From: Planctomycetota bacterium
GTDB taxonomy: Bacteria; Planctomycetota; Planctomycetia; Planctomycetales; Planctomycetaceae
DNA: 64,000 nt
Reading direction: 5' to 3'
Assembly: GCA_014584345.1 (NCBI GenBank)
Contig: JACTNB010000013.1
Coordinates: forward strand, 248,001-312,000
Every line of letters starts with the position of its first letter. Positions within the stretch are counted from its first letter, which is position 1. Made by a program: the position numbers and the translations under genes. Under the pieces are notes generated by a model. That model saw only the letters and a list, made by a program, of their open reading frames with translations, made no database searches and had not been told where the DNA came from. Shown piece after piece: positions 16,842 through 24,239 of the stretch.

Positions 16842-16908
16842 CCTGACTTTCCTCCTGTCAAATGCGTCCAAGCTGGAGTATCCTACATCTCAGACTGGAT
16901 TCGTTACA

Positions 16909-17118
16909 GGGGGGCAGGCCATCGCCCGCGAATTGGTCGATGCCGTCCGCCGCAACGTGACGATCGACTGGACGGTCAAAGACAGCGTTCGGGCGAAGCT
17001 CCGCGTAATGGTGAAGAAGATTCTCAAAAAACACGGCTACCCGTTCGACAAGCAAGCCCAGGCAACCGAAACAGTGCTGAAGCAGGCCGAGCTGTTATAC
17101 GCCGACTGGGCTAGGTGA
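16909..17118 (+). pseudogene. hsdR: 3' end of hsdR (type I restriction enzyme R subunit)
   Basis: About 68 codons in frame read GQAIARELVDAVRRNVTIDW, then TVKDSVRAKLRVMVKKIL, KKHGYPFDKQAQATETVL and EQ-like QAELLYADWAR. This is the conserved extreme C-terminus of type I restriction endonuclease R subunits (the DUF3387-like end). The IS3-family element lies exactly at its 5' side, so the rest was removed or displaced by insertion and deletion. No hsdM or hsdS is in the window. Confidence 0.8.
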
Positions 17119-17159
17119 TTTTATTTGGCGAGTGACAGCCAGAATTGAGGTGACTGATC

Positions 17160-17993
17160 ATGCGGTTCTCCTTTAACCATTTGTTGTCCGCAGTGGGGAT
17201 TGATCCTGCGGATGTTCGCCTACTTCGTCATAAAGACCAGCGGGCCTTAAAGGGGCGTTCTCCTTATGAGATGTGGCGTGACGACAGAGACCAGTCTGAA
17301 TTGTACCAGTCCACGCAAAGTCTGAGGAATCGTTCGTACCTCACAGGCAAATACTGGGCGGCATTTATTGGAACCCCCGCCGACGAAACTCTGTTTATTG
17401 GGTTATATCGAACGGAAAACCTGGGGTTATCCCAAGAGGATTTCATCGAGCCACACACGCTCAAATTGAGTCCAGCCGGGTCCTGTGATAAGTATCGCCT
17501 GGAACTGGTCGAAGCGTTTCGTGAGTACGACGGTCGCTTGTTCATTGATTGGGGGCCGGGCTTACGCTCCTGGATTCAGCGTGCGGATAAACAGGACAAA
17601 CCGATTCTGGAATTATCGCGGGTCTTTCGTGAGCCGGACTTTCCCGGTTATCTGCAATTCCTGCGCCCCCTGTCCACTTTAGATCGCATGCCAATTTCGT
17701 GGATCACAGCTTTGAAGGTCTGCCGAGGAATTTATCTGCTGACGTGCCCACGTACCAAAGAGCAGTATGTGGGATCAGCGACCGGCGAAGCTGGTTTCTG
17801 GGGCCGTTGGCAGCAATATCTGACCACCGGTCATGGCGGTAACGTCGAACTCAAAATACGAGACCCGAGTGACTATCAGGTTTCGATTCTGGAAATGGCA
17901 GGTTCGTCTGCAACGACTGACGAAATACTGCAGATGGAGTCTTTATGGAAACAGAAACTGCAGAGCCGAGAAATGGGACTCAATCGCAACTGA
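17160..17993 (+). CDS. GIY-YIG nuclease family protein
   Basis: 277 aa. The C-terminal domain (about 188-277) has the GIY-YIG pattern: RGIYLLTCPRTKEQYVGSA, then GFWGRWQQYLTTGHGGN with the arginine, and a glutamate in MESLWKQKLQSREMGLNRN. The N-terminal 180 residues are a separate domain (NHLLSAVGIDPADVRLLRHK) seen with GIY-YIG proteins near restriction loci. It follows the hsdR remnant by 41 bp on the same strand and was probably part of that defence locus. It may cut or bind DNA; the function is not established. Confidence 0.8.
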   Translation: MRFSFNHLLSAVGIDPADVRLLRHKDQRALKGRSPYEMWRDDRDQSELYQSTQSLRNRSYLTGKYWAAFIGTPADETLFIGLYRTENLGLSQEDFIEPHTLKLSPAGSCDKYRLELVEAFREYDGRLFIDWGPGLRSWIQRADKQDKPILELSRVFREPDFPGYLQFLRPLSTLDRMPISWITALKVCRGIYLLTCPRTKEQYVGSATGEAGFWGRWQQYLTTGHGGNVELKIRDPSDYQVSILEMAGSSATTDEILQMESLWKQKLQSREMGLNRN

Positions 17994-17998
17994 GGACT

Positions 17999-18388
17999 TC
18001 ACAGTAGTGCATGAAATTCCCTCACCTGTACCCGCCAGTCCGCCATTGCAGCGATTGTGCGCAAATCCCGTTCTGTAATCGAGTCTCTCCCCTGCTCCGC
18101 CCGGGGCAGGAACAAAATCGCTTCCTGAATGGCTGGGGCGAGGTGGAGGAGGTTGAGGATTTGCCTCATGCGGGCGCGGATGACGTGGCCGAGGCGGGCG
18201 AGTTCGGCCTGGTCGGTGACAACGCCGTCGCGGAGGAGTTGATCGCCGCTGATCGCCAGGGCCATCAGGCGGGTGATGCGCGGCAGGCGGGCGGGTTTTG
18301 ATTCAGGCCTAGGACCGGCGGCGACTTGTTTGCGGCCTTTCCGGTGCGTCTGGAAATGAATCTTGCCCGTGATGGTCAGTTCGCTCAT
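17999..18388 (-). CDS. Conserved recombination-module protein (planctomycete type)
   Basis: 129 aa. The basic N-terminus (MSELTITGKIHFQTHRKGRK) is followed by a helical core: RLPRITRLMALAISGDQLLR, then DQAELARLGHVIRARMRQIL (a helix-turn-helix-like repeat) and APAIQEAILFLPRAEQGRD. Proteins of this look often accompany serine recombinase genes in planctomycete mobile modules (from memory). The ATG overlaps the upstream stop by four bases (GCATGAG). DNA binding is inferred. Confidence 0.65.
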   Translation of the reverse strand: MSELTITGKIHFQTHRKGRKQVAAGPRPESKPARLPRITRLMALAISGDQLLRDGVVTDQAELARLGHVIRARMRQILNLLHLAPAIQEAILFLPRAEQGRDSITERDLRTIAAMADWRVQVREFHALL

Positions 18389-18668
18389 GCGAGTGTTTCG
18401 TCACGTTGAGGGTGCTGCAGAAAGTCCTCCAGGCCGCTTGGGCGGAGGCCAATCTCGTCCTCATCCAGCAGTGTCTCATTGAGGGACTGTTCCCGCTCCC
18501 GGATTTCAGTGAACCGCTGTTCGTAGGAGCGGATCTGGTCGTTGAGATCGGCGATAAGGTTGATGTTCGGATCCGGTAGATTGGAGATGTGCTGCAGCGT
18601 GAGCGATTTGGCTTCATGGTTCTTTGTGACGGTGTCGACGTCAGAGAAAAAACGCAGCGCTGAGCGGA
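18385..18668 (-). pseudogene. C-terminal fragment of an unrecognised coiled-coil protein of the recombination module
   Basis: The frame reads SALRFFSDVDTVTKNHEAKS, then LTLQHISNLPDPNINLIADL, NDQIRSYEQRFTEIREREQS and a short tail ending ETLA before TGA 18385-18387. It is a long charged helix without a start, and a TGA lies immediately 5' near 18672. It overlaps the following gene by four bases, so the pair was an operon. It may be the end of a recombinase or a modification protein. I cannot tell which. Confidence 0.5.
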
Positions 18669-18813
18669 GGGATCAGCGGAGTCATTGCGTAGTGACTGAA
18701 TTAATCGCTTGTGCCAAGATGTTTATAATGCGAGCTAGTTGACCGGCAATTCTGAAACATAGACTTCAAAGAACGGGTCTTCTAAAACATGGGGGAGAGT
18801 GGTGGCTGCATTT

Positions 18814-19035
18814 TCACAGATTCTTGGAAACAATAGACGACTCAACCAGCATGAGAATGGCAGAGTGGATCGCTTGTGGGAGGTCGTTCCAGGCGCGAAG
18901 TAGTCGGCGAAGGTCTGGCGGCAAATCGGCGTCGCCGTTGACCTCTTCGAGGCTCGGCACCCATCCGGGCACCTCGTTTGAATCATCGTCGCGTATCTCT
19001 TTGACGTCTTGGTCGTTACGCGGATCGCCGTTGGG
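18814..19035 (-). pseudogene. 3' fragment of a small planctomycete island protein
   Basis: The frame includes DSNEVPGWVPSLEEVNGDAD, then LPPDLRRLLRAWNDLPQAIH and SAILMLVESSIVSKNL. An AW-x-LP-x-AI-x-x-AI-LMLV ending is common to small proteins that accompany recombinases in these genomes. The frame enters the tRNA-like remnant at about 19035, where the upstream residues (RRGRDSNPRYRYRY) are only antisense tRNA. The natural start is therefore lost or replaced. Confidence 0.45.
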
Positions 19036-19092
19036 TTTTGAAAAACCGGTGTACCGGTAACGGTACCGGGGGTTCGAATCCCTGCCTCTCCG
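19035..19092 (+). tRNA. 3' half of a tRNA-Ser-like gene (integration scar)
   Basis: The sequence runs from TTTTGAAAAACCGG (anticodon region compatible with TGA, serine) through a long variable arm (GTGTACCGGTAACGGTACC) and a T-arm with GGTTCGAATCC, to CCTCTCCG, which is the 3' acceptor strand of a serine tRNA. The 5' half, including the D-arm and the matching GGAGAGG, is absent upstream. The following bases are CTT rather than CCA. This is a partial copy, as left when an element integrates at the 3' end of a tRNA gene. It is not a functional tRNA. Confidence 0.65.
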
Positions 19093-19111
19093 CTTCATTC
19101 ATGGGCCAGAA

Positions 19112-19149
19112 ACGCCAAGATATTGCCTTGCAATACCTTGGCGTTTTTT
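19112..19149 (+). terminator. Rho-independent terminator
   Basis: ACGCCAAG-ATATTG, loop CCTT, GCAATA-CCTTGGCGT, then a run of six T. It lies just after the tRNA-Ser-like 3' fragment, where the terminator of the original tRNA gene would be expected. This supports reading the fragment plus terminator as a duplicated tRNA end. Confidence 0.75.
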
Positions 19150-19261
19150 GATGGCGGTTGCGTGCGTGCCGAGGGGCCGGTTTGATCGGCCGCATCGATA
19201 TCGGGTCATGCGCCAAGGCCCGCCCCATGTCACCGAAGTTGAGTGGTGAGCGATGCGAACA

Positions 19262-19426
19262 GCCCCCGTTGGGAGGATACGCCCCGTATTTGCCCGAGCG
19301 ATGGAAACTTGACCACGGCCAGTCGATCTGGCAACCCACGCGTCCGTACTTGTCCGGATGGACGTGGATATAATTGACGAGCAGTACCAGAACGAGTTCC
19401 TCATTGATGGGGTGCCTCCAGAATGC
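19262..19426 (-). pseudogene. Fragment of a REP-associated tyrosine (Y1/RAYT) transposase
   Basis: The minus frame contains NYIHVHPDKYGRVGCQIDW followed by PWSSFHRSGKYGAYPPN. This is the conserved C-terminal block of REP-associated transposases, which typically read DYIHYNPVKHGLV ... DWPWSSFHR. The upstream HUH/tyrosine region is missing or unrecognisable, so the gene is dead. It lies 142 bp from a copy of the REP-like palindrome at 19568. Confidence 0.7.
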
Positions 19427-19567
19427 TGGTCGCCGTCCGCCCCCATACATCGTGCGTGTACACCAACCCGGCTGGCAACATGTCCAAAACCATCGCCAGC
19501 GGCGTCGGGCAGAGGAACGCGGATTTCTTACTCGGGTCAATAATACAGGATAGCGGACTTCGACGAA

Positions 19568-19595
19568 CTAGCCGCGCCCGTCTGGAAGCGGGCCA
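19568..19595 (+). repeat. REP-like palindrome, copy 1
   Basis: CTAGCCGCGCCCGTCTGGAA followed by GCGGGCCA. The arms GCCCG and CGGGC form a short hairpin. The same 28-bp element occurs at 25499, 25610 (inverted) and 42129 (inverted). Here it cuts into the end of the RHS-repeat fragment. Confidence 0.8.
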
Positions 19596-19940
19596 GACTG
19601 AGGACCGGTTTGTCGCAATGCATTGCCAGGTGGGTGGTGCCGTCGTCGTCGAGGAGTGAGGCCACGCGGCTGGCGGCGTCGTTCATTTCGCCGGTTGAGC
19701 CGTAATCGTAGTGCAGTTCCCGACCGTTGGGGCAGATCAGAGACGTGAGCCGAACGGTGTTTTCCGCCCCGTCGGCGTAGGTGTAGGGGACCTGGGGTGT
19801 GGTCGCGGGATTCACGGCGTCCTCGTGCGATTGGTAATCCGTGGTCACTAGGCGGAAATCGTTGTGACCGAAGAGAACGTCGTTGACGATCTTTTCCTGG
19901 CCGACGGCGGGAAATTGGCCCGCGCGATTCGGAGGGGAGG
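19590..19940 (-). pseudogene. RHS-repeat protein fragment
   Basis: About 110 codons on the minus strand read NRAGQFPAVGQEKIVNDVLF, then GHNDFRLVTTDYQSHEDAVN, TPQVPYTYADGAENTVRLTS and YDYGSTGEMNDAASRVASLL. YADGxxxxxRLTSLxxPxGRxLxYDYG is the repeat grammar of RHS/YD proteins, which form shells around polymorphic toxins. Both ends are missing, and the downstream end merges with REP-like copy 1. It may be a remnant of a toxin gene related to the immunity-type array at 4492-6993. Confidence 0.7.
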
Positions 19941-20013
19941 GAGACTGGAATCGACCGGTCTTCCTTACCCCTATCGTAGCTTCGCGTACTGACCGGCCCG
20001 AGGTGCCCTGTTG

Positions 20014-21816
20014 TTAGAGGGTAGTGAGGGGCCAGAATATGGGGATCAGGACGACGGCGATGCACCAGAGCAGCAAGGTCAGGGGGGTGCCGAACTTGAG
20101 GAAGTCGCTGAAGCGATAACCCCCGGGTCCGTAGACCATCATGTTGGTCTGATAACCGATGGGTGTCATGAAGCAGGCGGACGCGGAGAGCATGAGTGCC
20201 ACCAGAAAGGCGCGGGGGTCGATGCTGTAGAGTCGGGCGGCTTCCAGGCAGAATGGAAATAGTAGAACCGCGGCGGCATTATTGGTGATGACGGAGGTCA
20301 TTACGGTACCGAGGAAATAGATCACCGCCAGTCCGGCAAGGGGCCCCCAGGACTGCGTGGATTGGACGAGAGCGGCGGCAATGGCTGTTGCCGCCCCGGT
20401 GTTTTGCAGTGCGGACCCTACTCCGAAGGCGGCGGCGATAGTCACTAGCACCTGCCATTCGACGCTGCGGCGGGCATCGCCCGACGACAGGCAGCCCAGG
20501 GCGACCATCAGGAAGGCGACCACGCAGGAGGCGATGGCGGTGTTGACATAATTCGACACCATCAGCACCAGCAGCAGAACGAATAATATGCGTGCGATCC
20601 AGGCGCGATCGTGGCGCAATGCGGTCCAGCCTTCCACGTCGCTGATAAGATAAAATGCGGGGTCGTTGCGATAGGCCCGTAAAAAGTGGGGCCGTGTCTG
20701 CAGCAGCAGCGTATCTCCCGGCTGAATGCGAATGTCCCCGACTTTTTTCTCGACGCGATGTCCACCCCGGTGGACTGCGAGGACCGCGGCCCCATAGGTG
20801 GCGCGGAAGTCGGCCTCGCGAAACGTCTTGCCGATCAGTGGCGAATTTTCGGAAATGACGGCTTCGCACAATCGTCGCCGGCGCTGTTGCTGTGGATTGG
20901 CCTCGTAATCCGCGTCGGCGATGGGGACCAGGCCGGGAATTTTTTCGAGTTCGATAATACTGCTGACAATACCCGTGAACACCAGGCGGTCCTGGGCCTG
21001 CAACACGTCGTCCGGTCCCACGGGGGTAATCAGTTCGCCGTTCCGATCGATTTCGATCAGAAACAACCCCGGCAACCGCCTCAGCCCGGCCGCTTCCACC
21101 GATTGGCCAATCAATCGGCAACCCGTCTGGATCTGCATTTCCGCCAGATATTCCCGCCGCGTTTCTCCCAGTTGTTCCAGTAACTCCTTGCGTTCGGGCA
21201 ACAGGCGGGGACCGAAGGCGATCAGATACGCCAGTCCTATCAGGGAATAGGGAATGCCCACCAGGGCAATTTCGAACAGGCTCATGCCCGGCAATCCATT
21301 TTGGATCATCAAGCCGTTGACCACGAGATTCGTGGATGTGCCGATCAATGTGCAGGTTCCTCCCAGAATGGCCAGGAAGGAGAGAGGGATCAACAGTTTC
21401 GAGGGGGAGATTTGATGCTTGCGGCACCAATCGAGCACGACGGGCATGAACATGGCGACAATCGGAGTATTATTGAGAAATGCCGACATCGGCAGGACGA
21501 CAGCCGCCAGTCGCAGTTGCACGCTTTTTTCCGTGGTAGCCGAGTGCAACACTCGGGTTCCCAGGTCGCTGAGCACGCCGGTTTCGCGAAGACCAGCCAC
21601 GACAATGAACAGGAAAGCCACCGTCAACATCCCGGGGTTGGAAAACCCGGCGAAAGCCTGATCGGGGGTGATAATTTTGAGCAGCGCCAGCAGGGCGGTC
21701 GTTCCCAGGAACAGCATGTCCGTGGGGCCCCAGTTCCTAACCAGAGCCACGAACAACATCACCACGGTCCCCATCGTGACCCAGGCTTGCCAGGATAGCT
21801 CCAGAAATATCTCCAT
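20014..21816 (-). CDS. SLC13-family permease with TrkA-C domains
   Basis: 600 aa. An N-terminal transmembrane half (about 1-210) carries the SLC13/DASS motif PMSAFLNNTPIVAMFMPV and then GGTCTLIGTSTNLVVNG. A central soluble part has two TrkA-C (RCK-C) domains: GCRLIGQSVEAAGLRRLPGL, and NSPLIGKTFREADFRATYGA with QPGDTLLLQ. A C-terminal membrane half (about 410-600) carries SVITNNAAAVLLFPF. This is the usual architecture of sodium-coupled anion permeases (sulfate or dicarboxylate). The substrate cannot be told. It is a single gene with a strong terminator immediately upstream that insulates it from the neighbour. Confidence 0.9.
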   Translation of the reverse strand: MEIFLELSWQAWVTMGTVVMLFVALVRNWGPTDMLFLGTTALLALLKIITPDQAFAGFSNPGMLTVAFLFIVVAGLRETGVLSDLGTRVLHSATTEKSVQLRLAAVVLPMSAFLNNTPIVAMFMPVVLDWCRKHQISPSKLLIPLSFLAILGGTCTLIGTSTNLVVNGLMIQNGLPGMSLFEIALVGIPYSLIGLAYLIAFGPRLLPERKELLEQLGETRREYLAEMQIQTGCRLIGQSVEAAGLRRLPGLFLIEIDRNGELITPVGPDDVLQAQDRLVFTGIVSSIIELEKIPGLVPIADADYEANPQQQRRRRLCEAVISENSPLIGKTFREADFRATYGAAVLAVHRGGHRVEKKVGDIRIQPGDTLLLQTRPHFLRAYRNDPAFYLISDVEGWTALRHDRAWIARILFVLLLVLMVSNYVNTAIASCVVAFLMVALGCLSSGDARRSVEWQVLVTIAAAFGVGSALQNTGAATAIAAALVQSTQSWGPLAGLAVIYFLGTVMTSVITNNAAAVLLFPFCLEAARLYSIDPRAFLVALMLSASACFMTPIGYQTNMMVYGPGGYRFSDFLKFGTPLTLLLWCIAVVLIPIFWPLTTL

Positions 21817-21835
21817 GAGATGTTTCCCTCTGGTA

Positions 21836-21867
21836 TAAAAAAAATGGCTGGAAGGTTACTTCCAGCC
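21836..21867 (-). terminator. Rho-independent terminator (minus strand)
   Basis: Read on the minus strand: GGCTGGAA, loop GTAACC, TTCCAGCC, then A followed by eight T. A perfect 8-bp stem with a long T-run makes this an excellent intrinsic terminator. It ends transcription from the upstream secreted isomerase-like gene just before the permease start. Confidence 0.9.
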
Positions 21868-21979
21868 GAGCAGGTCATCACGTTGTAGGGTGTCTCATCA
21901 GACACATGCGAACCGACTTCCCCGGATGGAAGCTGCCGCGCATGGACAAAGAAACCAGATTTCAGGCACGATCGTCATA

Positions 21980-22114
21980 ATCGGTAGTATCGACAAAACG
22001 GCAAGTAAACTTGAAGTAATCCCCTGTCCGGCCGAGCGGCACCCAGTCGGCTCCGCCCGCGGGTTTCGGGTTGTAAATGGTCTCGCGCGATTGGGTAACG
22101 GCAATTTCGGCCTG
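21980..22114 (-). other. Open in-frame extension after the isomerase-like stop codon
   Basis: Directly after the TGA of the TIM-barrel gene, the same frame stays open for about 45 codons and reads like protein (IYNPKPAGGADWVPLGRTGD, then YFKFTCRFVDTTDYDDRA), ending at a second TGA. It has no start codon. It could be a remnant of a longer or neighbouring protein, or a readthrough extension. No other feature is seen between it and the terminator at 21836. Confidence 0.3.
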
Positions 22115-23110
22115 TCATTCGGCAAATGCCTGGCGGAGCAAGGCGAGGCTTTGGGGGATGGCGGTGGCGTGATCGGCTTGTCCTTCGAATTCCAGCGAGA
22201 TGTAACCGCGATAATCGGCCCGGCGCAGGATCTCGGCCACGCGCTGGTAATCGATCTCCAGTGTGTACCAGGTGCCTCCGCCATAATAGGTTTTCGCCTG
22301 AACCAGAATGGCCTCGGGGGCCAACGCCGCATATTGTTCGTATTGATTTTCCAGGAAATTGCCGGTGTCGAGGGTGGCTTTGAGCCAGGGGGAATCGATC
22401 TGCCGTAGAATGTGGAGCACACCCCGAGCCTCTCTCCCCAAGCCCCAATGATTTTCCAATCCCAACACCACGCCACACTGTTCCGCCTTCTTCAGGCAGC
22501 GTGTCAGCCCCTCGATGACCCAGCCGAAGCCGTCTTCGTCGGAATAACCTTCCAGTCGAGGCTCGATTCCCTTGTTTGCCATCAGTTCGTTGAAGGACTT
22601 GACAGTTCCCCAGCGGCCGGTGTTCACGCGGATTGTCGGAATTCCGAGTGCATAGGCCAGTTCGATGCATCTGAGCGTATGCTCCACGTTCCTGGTCCGC
22701 ACGTCGGGATCGGGCGACACAAACGACTGATGGGTGGAAAACCCGCACAGATCGAGCCCCTGGGCAAACGCGCGCTGCTTGATGCGCTGCAGGGCACTGT
22801 TGGATTCGTCTTCCATTTGGATGTGCAGAATTTCCACTGCATCGAAGCCCGTCTCGGCGGCGAGATCGATGCATTGCTCGATGGAGAGTTTACTGTCGGG
22901 CCGAAATCGCCAGTAGGAGTACGTCGAAACCGCGATGCGATTCGTTCGCCGACGCGGCTCGGGCGGCGTTGCCTGGTCCCCCGCTGCCAGAGTTTGGGGA
23001 AGCAACAGGGCCGCGGAGGCCGCTGCTGCCAGAAACCGGCGGCGGTTCCCGTCGACCGGATTCCCCGATAAAGAGTCGGGCCGAGAATCAGAATGGGCAT
23101 GCGCGGACAT
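22115..23110 (-). CDS. Tat-secreted sugar phosphate isomerase/epimerase-like TIM barrel
   Basis: 331 aa from ATG 23110 (MSAHAHSDSRP). A twin-arginine signal NRRRFLAAAASAALLLPQTL is followed by a xylose isomerase-like TIM barrel. Visible elements are STYSYWRF, AAETGFDAVEILHIQM, IPTIRVNTGRWG, VVLGLENHWGLGREARG with the metal-binding Glu, LKATLDTGNF with Asp, and YISLEFEG with Glu. Such proteins act on sugars or hydroxypyruvate-like substrates with a divalent metal. Export by Tat suggests it folds with its metal first. The substrate is unknown. Single gene. Confidence 0.88.
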   Translation of the reverse strand: MSAHAHSDSRPDSLSGNPVDGNRRRFLAAAASAALLLPQTLAAGDQATPPEPRRRTNRIAVSTYSYWRFRPDSKLSIEQCIDLAAETGFDAVEILHIQMEDESNSALQRIKQRAFAQGLDLCGFSTHQSFVSPDPDVRTRNVEHTLRCIELAYALGIPTIRVNTGRWGTVKSFNELMANKGIEPRLEGYSDEDGFGWVIEGLTRCLKKAEQCGVVLGLENHWGLGREARGVLHILRQIDSPWLKATLDTGNFLENQYEQYAALAPEAILVQAKTYYGGGTWYTLEIDYQRVAEILRRADYRGYISLEFEGQADHATAIPQSLALLRQAFAE

Positions 23111-23367
23111 GGTGGCGCGAGACCTCCCGGGGGGTAAAGACAGCCAGAAAGGATGCAGGGATTTCGCCTGGGGACAGCGTATCACCCCCTCCCCTGATCC
23201 TGCAACGGTACCGCCCCGGTTGACGCGGAAGCAGGCAGCCTGGCGCGGATTTCGGAAAGAGGCAAAAAAAGTTTGAATTTCATGTCCCCTGCACGAGGAG
23301 AGATTCGCCAGAGGGATTGAGACGTGTCGTTAATCGAGTCCCATGAAATTACCGGGGAGCAGCCATC

Positions 23368-24066
23368 ATGAAACCCACCCTGAAATCAAACTTGAAATCA
23401 ACCCTTGTTCCGATCCTGGGATTTGCCGTCCTGGTTGCGGTTGCTGGCAACGGACTGGCGCAGGATTACGGGCGGGCATCGCGGATGACGACGCAATTCC
23501 AACCCCCTGCATTCCAGCCGCAGCCGCCGCAGTTTAACCAGCAGCGGCGGCTGCGCGACGATACGGTGTGGATCGACTGCCAGGCGATCCTGGGCTTTAC
23601 GGGAGTCCTGGTGCCGCAAGGGGTGTTGATTCATAGCGTGATACCCGGTTCCGAGGCCTGCCGGATCGGTCTGAACGCGGGGGATACCATCATTCGCGTG
23701 GAAGGATACCGGATCGGTTGCCTGCAGGATTGGGAAGCCGCCCTGGCTTCGGGCCGGGGAGTCCCCACCTTCCACGTGAAGCGGGTTGGGCGTGCCCGTG
23801 TCGATCGCATCGTGGCGACGCTGCAGCGCGGCTGTCCGCTCCCGGGGATTCATGTTCCGGGTGGGCCGTTCGAGCACCGCGGATATGCCCCGGGCGGTAA
23901 CGATTGGCATGTTCCGGGACACTATGGGGCGGAACCGGAATTTCTGCCTCCGCTGCCGCCCCGGTCTGGTTTCCCATCGGAAGTTCGCCCCCCTGTCGGG
24001 CGGACGGGACAAATCGAACCCTGGAATCGGAACGGGGTTCAATTCCGGATTTCCCTGGGCAATTAA
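23368..24066 (+). CDS. Secreted PDZ-domain protein
   Basis: 232 aa. A signal peptide ends near GNGLAQD. After a Gln/Pro-rich linker (residues 45-70) comes a PDZ-like domain: WIDCQAILGFTGVLVPQGVL, IHSVIPGSEACRIGLNAGD and TIIRVEGYRIGCLQDWEAAL. The C-terminus is Pro/Gly-rich and disordered. No protease domain is attached, so it is likely a scaffold or binding protein of the periplasm. GGGGAG stands about 9 bases before the ATG, which decides against the ATG at 23343. A strong hairpin follows the gene. Confidence 0.8.
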   Translation: MKPTLKSNLKSTLVPILGFAVLVAVAGNGLAQDYGRASRMTTQFQPPAFQPQPPQFNQQRRLRDDTVWIDCQAILGFTGVLVPQGVLIHSVIPGSEACRIGLNAGDTIIRVEGYRIGCLQDWEAALASGRGVPTFHVKRVGRARVDRIVATLQRGCPLPGIHVPGGPFEHRGYAPGGNDWHVPGHYGAEPEFLPPLPPRSGFPSEVRPPVGRTGQIEPWNRNGVQFRISLGN

Positions 24067-24092
24067 CGGGGGAGCGTGCGGCAAGCAAGAAA

Positions 24093-24125
24093 GTAACCCG
24101 CGGGAATGGCATTCTCGCGGGTTAC
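24093..24125. terminator. Long hairpin after the PDZ gene
   Basis: GTAACCCGCGGGAATG and CATTCTCGCGGGTTAC form a 16-bp stem with a single mismatch and a minimal loop. On the plus strand it is followed by GCTGAAAAAAC rather than a T-run; on the minus strand by TTTCTTGC. It probably ends the PDZ transcript or stabilises its 3' end. A REP-like role cannot be excluded. Confidence 0.6.
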
Positions 24126-24239
24126 GCTGAAAAAACAGTGGGGAGAGTTGGAAAAAAAACGGCCCCGCCTTAGGATCAGAAGCAGTCGACATTACTGCCC
24201 TCGGATCACGCAAAGCGTTCTCAGAAATCACCCCTTCCG

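Larger units (their letters stand above)
15667..16908 (-). mobile_element. Decayed IS3-family insertion sequence
   Basis: The element carries IS3-type orfA and orfB on the minus strand, both broken. The upstream end is TGTAACGAATCCAG read on the minus strand, ending at 16908; the other end is less clear and is placed near the frame-corrected orfB stop at 15666-15668. I could not match a terminal inverted repeat at that end. It contains two in-frame stops and one frameshift, so it cannot transpose by itself. It sits directly on the 3' part of an hsdR gene. A hairpin (15694-15732) lies inside its orfB-distal end. Confidence 0.8.

Noticed and set aside
19016..19540. A 174-codon minus-strand open frame over the tRNA-like fragment
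   Set aside because: Its end (GFEPPVPLPVHRFFKTQ) is antisense tRNA. Only the internal transposase-like block (19262-19426) is meaningful.
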